A stretch of DNA of 64,000 bases, taken from positions 27,382,501 to 27,446,500 of the forward strand of contig NC_079886.1 in the NCBI RefSeq assembly GCF_029227915.1, read 5' to 3'. The position numbers were made by a program, and so were the translations under genes. Under the pieces are notes generated by a model. The model did no database searches, had not been told where the DNA came from, and saw nothing but the letters and a program-made list of their open reading frames with translations. Positions 49,257 through 61,051 of the stretch are shown here, piece by piece; positions within the stretch are counted from its first letter, which is position 1, and each line of letters begins with the position of its first letter. Source of the DNA: Hydractinia symbiolongicarpus (Eukaryota; Cnidaria; Hydrozoa; Anthoathecata; Hydractiniidae).

Positions 49257-50473
49257 TCATTATTGAAAACTACAAGTCTCAAGCGTTTTAGTGGTAAAGA
49301 AATAATTTAAAAAATCGTTCGGGAAATGAGTTTACTCCCTGGGTAATTTCTTTGTATACATTCGACTATACGGCCAAGCCCAGGATTTACGGGAAATCGC
49401 GGGTTTTCGTTTGCCGGCGATTAAACTCCTTTTATTTAGCGTCTCATCAAAAACGAAATCATTTTTGAAAACTACAAGTCTCATGCGTTTTAGTGGTGAA
49501 AAATAATTTAAAGAATCGTTCGGGAAATGAGTTTACTCACTGGGTACTTTCTTTGTATACATTTGACTATACGGGCCGAATCTGGGATTTACGGGAAATC
49601 GCAGGTTTTCGTTTGCCTGAGATTAAACTCCTTTTATTCAGCGTCTCATCAAGAATGAAATCGTTTTTAAAAACTACAAGTCTTATGCGTTTTAGTGGTA
49701 AAAAATTAATTTAAAAAATCGTGCGGGAAATGAGTTTACTCCCAGTTTACTTTCTTTGTATACATTCCACTATACGGGTCAAGCCCGGGATTTACGGCAA
49801 ATCGCGGGTTTTCGTTTCCCGGCGATTAAACTACTTTTATTCAGCGTCTCATCAAAAATGAAATCATTTTTGAAAACTAAAAGTCTCATGCATTTTAGTG
49901 GTGAAAAAATAATTTAAAGAATCGTTTGGGAAATGAGTTTACTCCCTGGGTACTTTCTTTGTATACTTTTCACTGTACGGGCCGAGTCCGTGATATACGG
50001 AAAATCGCGGGTTCTCGTTTGCCGGAGATTAAACTCCTTTTATTCAGTGTCTCATCAAAAATGAAATCGTTTTTGAAAACTACAAATCTTATGCGTTTTA
50101 GTGGTAAAAAATTAATTTAAAAAATCGTTCGGGAAATGAGTTTACTCCCAGTTTACTTTCTTCGTATAAATTCGACTATATGGGTCAAGCCCGGGATTTA
50201 TGGGAACTCTCGGGTTTTCGTTTGCCGGCGATTAAACTCCTTTTATTCAGCGTCTCATCAAAAATGAAATCATTTTTGAAAACTACAAGTCTCATGCGTT
50301 TTAGTGGTGAAAAAATAATTTAAAAAATTGTTCGGGAAATGAGTTTACTCCCAGTTTACTTTCTTTGTATACTTTTTGACAATACGGGCCGAATCTGGGA
50401 TTTACGGGAAATCGCGGGTTTTCGTTTGCCGGAGATTGAACTCCTTTTATTCAGCGTCTCATCAAAAATGAAA
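49257..50473. repeat. 6-monomer tandem duplication, copy 2 (1,217 bp)
   Basis: Adjacent copy of 48,040-49,256. The joining monomer near 49,248-49,285 is a hybrid: 'AACGAAATCATTATTG' from an F1 type on the left and 'TCTCAAGCGTTTTAGTGGT' from the F7/F8 junction on the right. Private: 'CATCAAAAATGAAATCG' near 50,053 where copy 1 has 'CATCAAGAATG'. Confidence 0.84.
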
Positions 50474-53400
50474 CCGTTTTTGAAAACTACAAGTCTCATG
50501 CGTTATAGTGGTGAAAAAATAATTTAGAAAATTGTTCGGGAAATGAGTTTACTCCCAGTTTACTTTCTTTGTATACATTCGACTATACGGGTCAAGCCCG
50601 GGATTTACGGGAAATCGCGGGTTTTCGTTTGCCGGCGATTAAACTCCTTTTATTCAGCGTCTCATCAAAAACGAAATCATTATTGAAAACTACAAGTCTC
50701 ATGCGTTTTAGTGGTGAAAAATAATTTAAAGAATCGTTCGGGAAATGAGTTTACTCCCTGGGTACTTTCTTTGTATACATGTGATTATACGGGCCAAGCC
50801 CGGGATTTACGGGAAATCGCGGGGTTTCGTTTACCAGCGATTAAATTTCTTTTATTCAGCGTCTCATCAAAAATGAAATCATTTTTGAAAACTACAAGTC
50901 TCATGCGTTTTAGTGGTGAAAAAATAATTTAAAAAATCGTTCGGGAAATGAGTTTACTCCTGGGTACTTTCTTTGTATACATTCGACTATACGGGCCGAT
51001 TCCAGGATATACGGGAAATCGCGGGTTTTCGTTTGCCGGCGATTAAACTCCTTTTATTCAGCGTCTCATCAAAAATGAAATCATTTTTAAAAACTACAAG
51101 TCTCATGCGTTTTAATGGTGAAAAAATAATTTAAAGAATCGTTCGGGAAATGAGTTTACTCCCTGGGTACTTTCGTTGTATACTTTTGACTATACGGGCC
51201 GAGTCCTGGATTTACGGGAAATTGCGGGTTTTCGTTTGCCGGCGATTAAACTCCTTTTATTCAGCGTCTCATCAAAAATGAAATCGTTTTTGAAAACTAC
51301 AAGTCTTATGCGTTTTAGTGGTGAAAAAAATAATTTAAAAAATCGTTCAGGAAATGGGTTTACTCCTGGGTACTTTCTTTGTATACATTCGACTATACGG
51401 GCCGATTCCAGGATATACGGGAAATCGCGGGTTTTCGTTTGCCGGCGATTAAACTCTTTTTAATCAGCGTCTCATCAAAAATGAAATCGTTTTTGAAAAC
51501 TACAAGTCTTATGCGTTTTAGTGGTGAAAAAAATAATTTAAAAAATCGTTCGGGAAATGGGTTTACTCCTGGGTACTTTCTTTGTATACATTCGACTATA
51601 CGGGCCGATTCCAGGATATACGGGAAATCGCGGGTTTTCGTTTGCCGGCGATTAAACTCTTTTTAATCAGCGTCTCATCAAAAATGAAATCATTTTTAAA
51701 AACTAAAAGTTTCATGCGTTTTAGTGGTGAAAAAATAATTTAAAGAATCGTTCGGGAAATGAGTTTACTCCCTGGGTACTTTCTTTGTATACATTTGATT
51801 ATACGGGCCAAGCCCGGGATTTACGGGAAATCGCGGGTTTTCGTTTACCGGCGATTAAATTTCTTTTATTCAGCGTCTCATCAAAAATGAAATCATTTTT
51901 GAAAACTACAAGTCTCATGCGTTTTAGTGGTGAAAAAATAATTTAAAAAATCGTTCGGAAAATGAGTTCACTCCCTGCGTACTTTCTTTGTATACATTCG
52001 ACTATACGGCTAAGCCCAGGATTTACGGGAAATCGCAGGTTTTCGTTTGCCGGCGATTAAACTCCTTTTATTTAGCGTCTCATCAAAAACGAAATCATTT
52101 TTGAAAACTACAAGTCTCATGCGTTTTAGTGGTGAAAAATAATTTAAAGAATCGTTCGAGAAATGAGTTTACTCCCTGGGTAATTTCTTTGTATACATTT
52201 GACTATACGGGCCGAATCTGGGATTTACGGGAAATCGCAGGTTTTCGTTTGCCTGAGATTAAACTCCTTTTTTTCAGCGTCTCATCAAGAATGAAATCGT
52301 TTTTGAAAACTACAAATCTTATGCGTTTTAGTAGTAAAAAATTAATTTAAAAATCCTTCGGGAAATGAGTTTACTCCCAGTTTACTTTCTTCGTATAAAT
52401 TCGACTATATGGGTCAAGCCCGGGATTTACGGGAACTCTCGGGTTTTCGTTTGCCGGCGATTAAACTCCTTTTATTCAGCGTCTCATCAAAAATGAAATC
52501 ATTTTTGAAAACTACAAGTCTCATGCGTTTTAGTGGTGAAAAAATAATTTAAAAAATTGTTCGGGAAATGAGTTTACTCCCAGTTTACTTTCTTTGTATA
52601 CTTTTTCACTATACGGGCCGAATCTGGGATTTACGGGAAATCGCGGGTTTTCGTTTGCCGGAGATTGAACTCCTTTTATTCAGCGTCTCCTCAAAAATGA
52701 AATCGTTTTTGAAAACTACAAGTCTCATGCGTTTTAGTGGTGATAAAATAATTTAAAAAATTGTTCGGGAAATGAGTTTACTCCCAGTTTACTTTCTTTG
52801 TATACATTCGACTATACGGGTCAAGCCCTGGATTTACGGGAAATCGCGGGTTTTCGTTTGCCGGCGATTAAACTCCTTTTATTCAGCGTCTCATCAAAAA
52901 TGAAATCATTATTGAAAACTACAAGTCTCATGCGTTTTAGTGGTAAAAAATTAATTTAAAAAATCGTTAGGGAAATGAGTTTACTCCCAGTTTACTTTCT
53001 TTGTATACATTCGACTATACGGGTCAAGCCCGGGATTTACGGCAAATCGCGGGTTTTCGTTTGCCGGCGATTAAACTCCTTTTATTCAGCGTCTCAACAA
53101 AAATGAAATCATTTTTGAAAACTAAAAGTCTCATGCGTTTTAGTGGTGAAAAAATAATTTAAAGAATCGTTTGGGAAATGAGTTCACTCCCTGCGTACTT
53201 TCTTTGTATACTTTTGACTATACGGGCCGAATCTGGGATTTACGGGAAATCGTAGTTTTTCGTTTGCCGGAGATTAAACTCCTTTTATTCAGCGTCTCAT
53301 CAAGAATGAAATCGTTTTTGAAAACTACAAGTCTTATGCGTTTTAGTGGTAAAAAATTAATTTAAAAAATCGTTCGGGAAATGAGTTTACTCCCAGTTTA

Positions 53401-54028
53401 CTTTCTTCGTATAAATTCGACTAGACGGGTCAAGCCCGGGATTTACGGGAACTCTCGGGATTTCGTTTGCCGGCGATTAAACTCCTTTTATTCAGCGTCT
53501 CATCAAAAATGAAATCATTTTTAAAAACTACAAGTCTCATGCGTTTTAGTGGTAAAGAAATAATTTAAAAAATCGTTCGGGAAATGAGTTTACTCCCAGT
53601 TTACTTTCTTCGTATAAATTCGACTATATGGGTCAAGCCCGGGATTTACGGGAACTCTCGGGTTTTCGTTTGCCGGCGATTAAACTCCTTTTATTCAGCG
53701 TCTCATCAAAAATGAAATCATTTTTCAAAACTACAAGTCTCATGCGTTTTAGTGGTGAAAAAATAATTTAAAAAATTGTTCGGGAAATGAGTTTACTCCC
53801 AGTTTACTTTCTTTGTATACTTTTTGACTATACGGGCCGAATCTGGGATTTACGGGAAATCGCGGGTTTTCGTTTGCCGGAGATTGAACTCCTTTTATTC
53901 AGCGTCTCATCAAAAATGAAATCGTTTTTGAAAACTACAAGTCTCATGCGTTTTAGTGGTGATAAAATAATTTAAAAAATTGTTCGGGAAATGAGTTTAC
54001 TCCCAGTTTACTTTCTTTGTATACATTC
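49270..54028. repeat. Super-duplication, copy 2 of the 8,320-bp offset pair
   Basis: Partner of 40,950-45,708. Differences are sparse, for example 'CTTTCGTTGTATAC' near 51,172, 'CGTTCAGGAAATGGG' near 51,345, 'GGGTAATTTCTTTG' near 52,178, 'TTTTTCACTATACGG' near 52,604 and 'ACTAGACGGGTC' near 53,422. The right boundary near 54,028 is where 45,708 has 'CATTCCAC' and this copy 'CATTCGAC'. Confidence 0.85.
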
Positions 54029-55479
54029 GACTATACGGGTCAAGCCCGGGATTTACGGGAAATCGCGGGTTTTCGTTTGCCGGCGATTAAACTCCTTTTA
54101 TTCAGCGTCTCATCAAAAACGAAATCATTATTGAAAACTACAAGTCTCATGCGTTTTAGTGGTAAAAAATTAATTTAAAAAATCGTTAGGGAAATGAGTT
54201 TACTCCCAGTTTACTTTCTTTGTATACATTCGACTATACGGGTCAAGCCCGGGATTTACGGCAAATCGCGGGTTTTCGTTTGCCGGCGATTAAACTCCTT
54301 TTATTCAGCGTCTCAACAAAAATGAAATCATTTTTGAAAACTAAAAGTCTCATGCGTTTTAGTGGTGAAAAAATAATTTAAAGAATCGTTTGGGAAATGA
54401 GTTCACTCCCTGCGTACTTTCTTTGTATACTTTTGACTATACGGGCCGAATCTGGGATTTACGGGAAATCGTAGTTTTTCGTTTGCCGGAGATTAAACTC
54501 CTTTTATTCAGCGTCTCATCAAGAATGAAATCGTTTTTGAAAACTACAAGTCTTATGCGTTTTAGTGGTAAAAAATTAATTTAAAAAATCGTTCGGGAAA
54601 TGAGTTTACTCCCAGTTCACTTTCTTCGTATAAATTCGACTATACGGGTCAAGCCCGGGATTTACGGGAACTCTCGGGATTTCGTTTGCCGGCGATTAAA
54701 CTCCTTTTATTCAGCGTCTCATCAAAAATGAAATCATTTTTAAAAACTACAAGTCTCATGCGTTTTAGTGGTAAAGAAATAATTTAAAAAATCGTTCGGG
54801 AAATGAGTTTACTCCCTGGGTAATTTCTTTGTATACATTCGACTATACGGCCAAGCCCAGGATTTACGGGAAATCGCGGGTTTTCGTTTGCCGGCGATTA
54901 AACTCCTTTTATTTAGCGTCTCATCAAAAACGAAATCATTTTTGAAAACTACAAGTCTCATGCGTTTTAGTGGTGAAAAATAATTTAAAGAATCGTTCGG
55001 GAAATGAGTTTACTCCCTGGGTACTTTCTTTGTATACATTTGACTATACGGGCCGAATCTGGGATTTACGGGAAATCGCAGGTTTTCGTTTGCCTGAGAT
55101 TAAACTCCTTTTATTCAGCGTCTCATCAAGAATGAAATCGTTTTTAAAAACTACAAGTCTTATGCGTTTTAGTGGTAAAAAATTAATTTAAAAAATCGTG
55201 CGGGAAATGAGTTTACTCCCAGTTTACTTTCTTTGTATACATTCCACTATACGGGTCAAGCCCGGGATTTACGGCAAATCGCGGGTTTTCGTTTCCCGGC
55301 GATTAAACTACTTTTATTCAGCGTCTCATCAAAAATGAAATCATTTTTGAAAACTAAAAGTCTCATGCATTTTAGTGGTGAAAAAATAATTTAAAGAATC
55401 GTTTGGGAAATGAGTTTACTCCCTGGGTACTTTCTTTGTATACTTTTCACTGTACGGGCCGAGTCCGTGATATACGGAA
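54029..55479. repeat. Continuation of the third super-block copy
   Basis: Follows 47,335-48,785 at an offset of 6,694 bp and 40,232-41,682 at 13,797 bp. It carries the ancestral 'TCTCATGCG' near 54,752 where the 48-kb copy has 'TCTCAAGCG', and 'TTTACTCCCTGGGTAC' near 55,008 where both earlier copies read 'TTTACTCACTGGGTAC'. Confidence 0.8.
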
Positions 55480-56696
55480 AATCGCGGGTTCTCGTTTGCC
55501 GGAGATTAAACTCCTTTTATTCAGTGTCTCATCAAGAATGAAATCGTTTTTGAAAACTACAAATCTTATGCGTTTTAGTGGTAAAAAATTAATTTAAAAA
55601 ATCGTTCGGGAAATGAGTTTACTCCCAGTTTACTTTCTTCGTATAAATTCGACTATATGGGTCAAGCCCGGGATTTATGGGAACTCTCGGGTTTTCGTTT
55701 GCCGGCGATTAAACTCCTTTTATTCAGCGTCTCATCAAAAATGAAATCATTTTTGAAAACTACAAGTCTCATGCGTTTTAGTGGTGAAAAAATAATTTAA
55801 AAAATTGTTCGGGAAATGAGTTTACTCCCAGTTTACTTTCTTTGTATACTTTTTGACAATACGGGCCGAATCTGGGATTTACGGGAAATCGCGGGTTTTC
55901 GTTTGCCGGAGATTGAACTCCTTTTATTCAGCGTCTCATCAAAAATGAAATCGTTTTTGAAAACTACAAGTCTCATGCGTTATAGTGGTGAAAAAATAAT
56001 TTAAAAAATTGTTCGGGAAATGAGTTTACTCCCAGTTTACTTTCTTTGTATATATTCGACTATACGGGTCAAGCCCGGGATTTACGGGAAATCGCGGGTT
56101 TTCGTTTGCCGGCGATTAAACTCCTTTTATTCAGCGTCTCATCAAAAACGAAATCATTATTGAAAACTACAAGTCTCATGCGTTTTAGTGGTGAAAAATA
56201 ATTTAAAGAATCGTTCGGGAAATGAGTTTACTCCCTGGGTACTTTCTTTGTATACATGTGATTATACGGGCCAAGCCCGGAATTTACGGGAAATCGCGGG
56301 GTTTCGTTTACCAGCGATTAAATTTCTTTTATTCAGCGTCTCATCAAAAATGAAATCATTTTTGAAAACTACAAGTCTCATGCGTTTTAGTGGTGAAAAA
56401 GTAATTTAAAAAATCGTTCGGGAAATGAGTTTACTCCTGGGTACTTTCTTTGTATACATTCGACTATACGGGCCGATTCCAGGATATACGGGAAATCGCG
56501 GGTTTTCGTTTGCCGGCGATTAAACTCCTTTTATTCAGCGTCTCATCAAAAATGAAATCATTTTTAAAAACTACAAGTCTCATGCGTTTTAATGGTGAAA
56601 AAATAATTTAAAGAATCGTTCGGGAAATGAGTTTACTCCCTGGGTACTTTCTTTGTATACTTTTGACTATACGGGCCGAGTCCTGGATTTACGGGA
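55480..56696. repeat. 6-monomer tandem duplication E, copy 1 (1,217 bp)
   Basis: F5 (right half), F7, F6 ('TTTTTGACAATACGGG', 'TGCGTTATAGTGG'), F1, F4 ('ATCGCGGGGTTTCG', 'TTTACCAGCG'), F2 and F3 (left half). The next copy begins at 56,697 inside a hybrid monomer. The private 'GAAAAAGTAATTT' near 56,395 is passed to all later copies. 'AAGCCCGGAATTTACGG' near 56,274 and 'TTGTATATATTCG' near 56,047 are unique to this copy. Confidence 0.86.
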
Positions 56697-57913
56697 AATC
56701 GCGGGTTCTCGTTTGCCGGAGATTAAACTCCTTTTATTCAGTGTCTCATCAAGAATGAAATCGTTTTTGAAAACTACAAATCTTATGCGTTTTAGTGGTA
56801 AAAAATTAATTTAAAAAATCGTTCGGGAAATGAGTTTACTCCCAGTTTACTTTCTTCGTATAAATTCGACTATATGGGTCAAGCCCGGGATTTATGGGAA
56901 CTCTCGGGTTTTCGTTTGCCGGCGATTAAACTCCTTTTATTCAGCGTCTCATCAAAAATGAAATCATTTTTGAAAACTACAAGTCTCATGCGTTTTAGTG
57001 GTGAAAAAATAATTTAAAAAATTGTTCGGGAAATGAGTTTACTCCCAGTTTACTTTCTTTGTATACTTTTTGACAATACGGGCCGAATCTGGGATTTACG
57101 GGAAATCGCGGGTTTTCGTTTGCCGGAGATTGAACTCCTTTTATTCAGCGTCTCATCAAAAATGAAATCGTTTTTGAAAACTACAAGTCTCATGCGTTAT
57201 AGTGGTGAAAAAATAATTTAAAAAATTGTTCGGGAAATGAGTTTACTCCCAGTTTACTTTCTTTGTATACATTCGACTATACGTGTCAAGCCCGGGATTT
57301 ACGGGAAATCGCGGGTTTTCGTTTGCCGGCGATTAAACTCCTTTTATTCAGCGTCTCATCAAAAACGAAATCATTATTGAAAACTACAAGTCTCATGCGT
57401 TTTAGTGGTGAAAAATAATTTAAAGAATCGTTCGGGAAATGAGTTTACTCCCTGGGTACTTTCTTTGTATACATGTGATTATACGGGCCAAGCCCGGGAT
57501 TTACGGGAAATCGCGGGGTTTCGTTTACCAGCGATTAAATTTCTTTTATTCAGCGTCTCATCAAAAATGAAATCATTTTTGAAAACTACAAGTCTCATGC
57601 GTTTTAGTGGTGAAAAAGTAATTTAAAAAATCGTTCGGGAAATGAGTTTACTCCTGGGTACTTTCTTTGTATACATTCGACTATACGGGCCGATTCCAGG
57701 ATATACGGGAAATCGCGGGTTTTCGTTTGCCGGCGATTAAACTCCTTTTATTCAGCGTCTCATTAAAAATGAAATCATTTTTAAAAACTACAAGTCTCAT
57801 GCGTTTTAATGGTGAAAAAATAATTTAAAGAATCGTTCGGGAAATGAGTTTACTCCCTGGGTACTTTCTTTGTATACTTTTGACTATACGGGCCGAGTCC
57901 TGGATTTACGGGA
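56697..57913. repeat. 6-monomer tandem duplication E, copy 2 (1,217 bp)
   Basis: Adjacent copy of 55,480-56,696, joined through the F3/F5 hybrid. It is itself the template of later expansions: 56,592-58,765 recurs at 61,052-63,225 (offset 4,460 bp). 'ATACGTGTCAAGCC' near 57,281 is private. Confidence 0.85.
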
Positions 57914-59049
57914 AATTGCGAGTTTTCGTTTGCCGGCGATTAAACTCCTTTTATTCAGCGTCTCATCAAAAATAAAATCGTTTTTGAAAACTACAAGTCT
58001 TATGCGTTTTAGTGGTGAAAAAAATAATTTAAAAAATCGTTCGGGAAATGGGTTTACTCCTGGGTACTTTCTTTGTATACATTCGACTATACGGGCCGAT
58101 TCCAGGATATACGGGAAATCGCGGGTTTTCGTTTGCCGGCGATTAAACTCTTTTTAATCAGCGTCTCATCAAAAATGAAATCGTTTTTGAAAACTACAAG
58201 TCTTATGCGTTTTAGTGGTGAAAAAAATAATTTAAAAAATCGTTCGGGAAATGGGTTTACTCCTGGGTACTTTCTTTGTATACATTCGACTATACGGGCC
58301 GATTCCAGGATATACGGGAAATCGCAGGTTTTCGTTTGCCGGCGATTAAACTCTTTTTAATCAGCGTCTCATCAAAAATGAAATCATTTTTAAAAACTAA
58401 AAGTTTCATGCGTTTTAGTGGTGAAAAAATAATTTAAAGAATCGTTCGGGAAATGAGTTTACTCCCTGGGTACTTTCTTTGTATACATTTGATTATACGG
58501 GCCAAGCCCGGGATTTACGGGAAATCGCGGGTTTTCGTTTACCGGCGATTAAATTTCTTTTATTCAGCGTCTCATCAAAAATGAAATCATTTTTGAAAAC
58601 TACAAGTCTCATGCGTTTTAGTGGTGAAAAAATAATTTAAAAAATCGTTCGGGAAATGAGTTCACTCCCTGCGTACTTTCTTTGTATACATTCGACTATA
58701 CGGCTAAGCCCAGGATTTACGGGAAATCGCGGGTTTTCGTTTGCCGGCGATTAAACTCCTTTTATTCAGCGTCTCATCAAAAATGAAATCATTTTTGAAA
58801 ACTACAAGTCTCATGCGTTTTAATGGTGAAAAAATAATTTAAAGAATCGTTCGGGAAATGAGTTTACTCCCTGGGTACTTTCTTTGTATACTTTTGACTA
58901 TACGGGCCGAGTCCTGGATTTACGGGAAATTGCGGGTTTTCGTTTGCCGGCGATTAAACTCCTTTTATTCAGCGTCTCATCAAGAATGAAATCGTTTTTG
59001 AAAACTACAAGTCTTATGCGTTTTAGTGGTGAAAAAATAATTTAAAAAA
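57220..59049. repeat. 9-monomer tandem duplication, copy 1 (1,824 bp)
   Basis: F1, F4, F2, F3, the paired 'CTCTTTTTAATCAGCG' F2 monomers (58,150 and 58,353), F4, F8-like, F3 and a 'CATCAAGAATG' monomer. The order restarts at 59,050. It carries the lineage mark 'AATTGCGAGTTTTCG' near 57,914. Private: 'CTCATTAAAAATG' near 57,762 and 'AAAATAAAATCG' near 57,969. Confidence 0.85.
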
Positions 59050-60873
59050 TTGTTCGGGAAATGAGTTTACTCCCAGTTTACTTTCTTTGTATACATTCGA
59101 CTATACGGGTCAAGCCCGGGATTTACGGGAAATCGCGGGTTTTCGTTTGCCGGCGATTAAACTCCTTTTATTCAGCGTCTCATCAAAAACGAAATCATTA
59201 TTGAAAACTACAAGTCTCATGCGTTTTAGTGGTGAAAAATAATTTAAAGAATCGTTCGGGAAATGAGTTTACTCCCTGGGTACTTTCTTTGTATACATGT
59301 GATTATACGGGCCAAGCCCGGGATTTACGGGAAATCGCGGGGTTTCGTTTACCAGCGATTAAATTTCTTTTATTCAGCGTCTCATCAAAAATGAAATCAT
59401 TTTTGAAAACTACAAGTCTCATGCGTTTTAGTGGTGAAAAAGTAATTTAAAAAATCGTTCGGGAAATGAGTTTACTCCTGGGTACTTTCTTTGTATACAT
59501 TCGACTATACGGGCCGATTCCAGGATATACGGGAAATCGCGGGTTTTCGTTTGCCGGCGATTAAACTCCTTTTATTCAGCGTCTCATCAAAAATGAAATC
59601 ATTTTTAAAAACTACAAGTCTCATGCGTTTTAATGGTGAAAAAATAATTTAAAGAATCGTTCGGGAAATGAGTTTACTCCCTGGGTACTTTCTTTGTATA
59701 CTTTTGACTATACGGGCCGAGTCCTGGATTTACGGGAAATTGCGAGTTTTCGTTTGCCGGCGATTAAACTCCTTTTATTCAGCGTCTCATCAAAAATGAA
59801 ATCGTTTTTGAAAACTACAAGTCTTATGCGTTTTAGTGGTGAAAAAAATAATTTAAAAAATCGTTCGGGAAATGGGTTTACTCCTGGGTACTTTCTTTGT
59901 ATACATTCGACTATACGGGCCGATTCCAGGATATACGGGAAATCGCGGGTTTTCGTTTGCCGGCGATTAAACTCTTTTTAATCAGCGTCTCATCAAAAAT
60001 GAAATCGTTTTTGAAAACTACAAGTCTTATGCGTTTTAGTGGTGAAAAAAATAATTTAAAAAATCGTTCGGGAAATGGGTTTACTCCTGGGTACTTTCTT
60101 TGTATACATTCGACTATACGGGCCGATTCCAGGATATACGGGAAATCGCGGGTTTTCGTTTGCCGGCGATTAAACTCTTTTTAATCAGCGTCTCATCAAA
60201 AATGAAATCATTTTTAAAAACTAAAAGTTTCATGCGTTTTAGTGGTGAAAAAATAATTTAAAGAATCGTTCGGGAAATGAGTTTACTCCCTGGGTACTTT
60301 CTTTGTATACATTTGATTATACGGGCCAAGCCCGGGATTTACGGGAAATCGCGGGTTTTCGTTTACCGGCGATTAAATTTCTTTTATTCAGCGTCTCATC
60401 AAAAATGAAATCATTTTTGAAAACTACAAGTCTCATGCGTTTTAGTGGTGAAAAAATAATTTAAAAAATCGTTCGGGAAATGAGTTCACTCCCTGCGTAC
60501 TTTCTTTGTATACATTCGACTATACGGCTAAGCCCAGGATTTACGGGAAATCGCGGGTTTTCGTTTGCCGGCGATTAAACTCCTTTTATTCAGCGTCTCA
60601 TCAAAAATGAAATCATTTTTGAAAACTACAAGTCTCATGCGTTTTAATGGTGAAAAAATAATTTAAAGAATCGTTCGGGAAATGAGTTTACTCCCTGGGT
60701 ACTTTCTTTGTATACTTTTGACTATACGGGCCGAGTCCTGGATTTACGGGAAATTGCGGGTTTTCGTTTGCCGGCGATTAAACTCCTTTTATTCAGCGTC
60801 TCATCAAGAATGAAATCGTTTTTGAAAACTACAAGTCTTATGCGTTTTAGTGGTGAAAAAATAATTTAAAAAA
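59050..60873. repeat. 9-monomer tandem duplication, copy 2 (1,824 bp)
   Basis: Adjacent copy of 57,220-59,049 at a constant 1,824-bp offset, with the same lineage marks at about 59,738 and in the paired monomers at 59,974 and 60,177. The match ends near 60,873, where this copy continues with F2 ('ACTCCTGGGTAC') while the first had restarted with F1 ('ACTCCCAG'). Confidence 0.85.
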
Positions 60874-61051
60874 TCGTTCGGGAAATGAGTTTACTCCTGG
60901 GTACTTTCTTTGTATACATTCGACTATACGGGCCGATTCCAGGATAAACGGGAAATCGCGGGTTTTCGTTTGCCGGCGATTAAACTCCTTTTATTCAGCG
61001 TCTCATCAAAAATGAAATCATTTTTAAAAACTACAAATCTCATGCGTTTTA

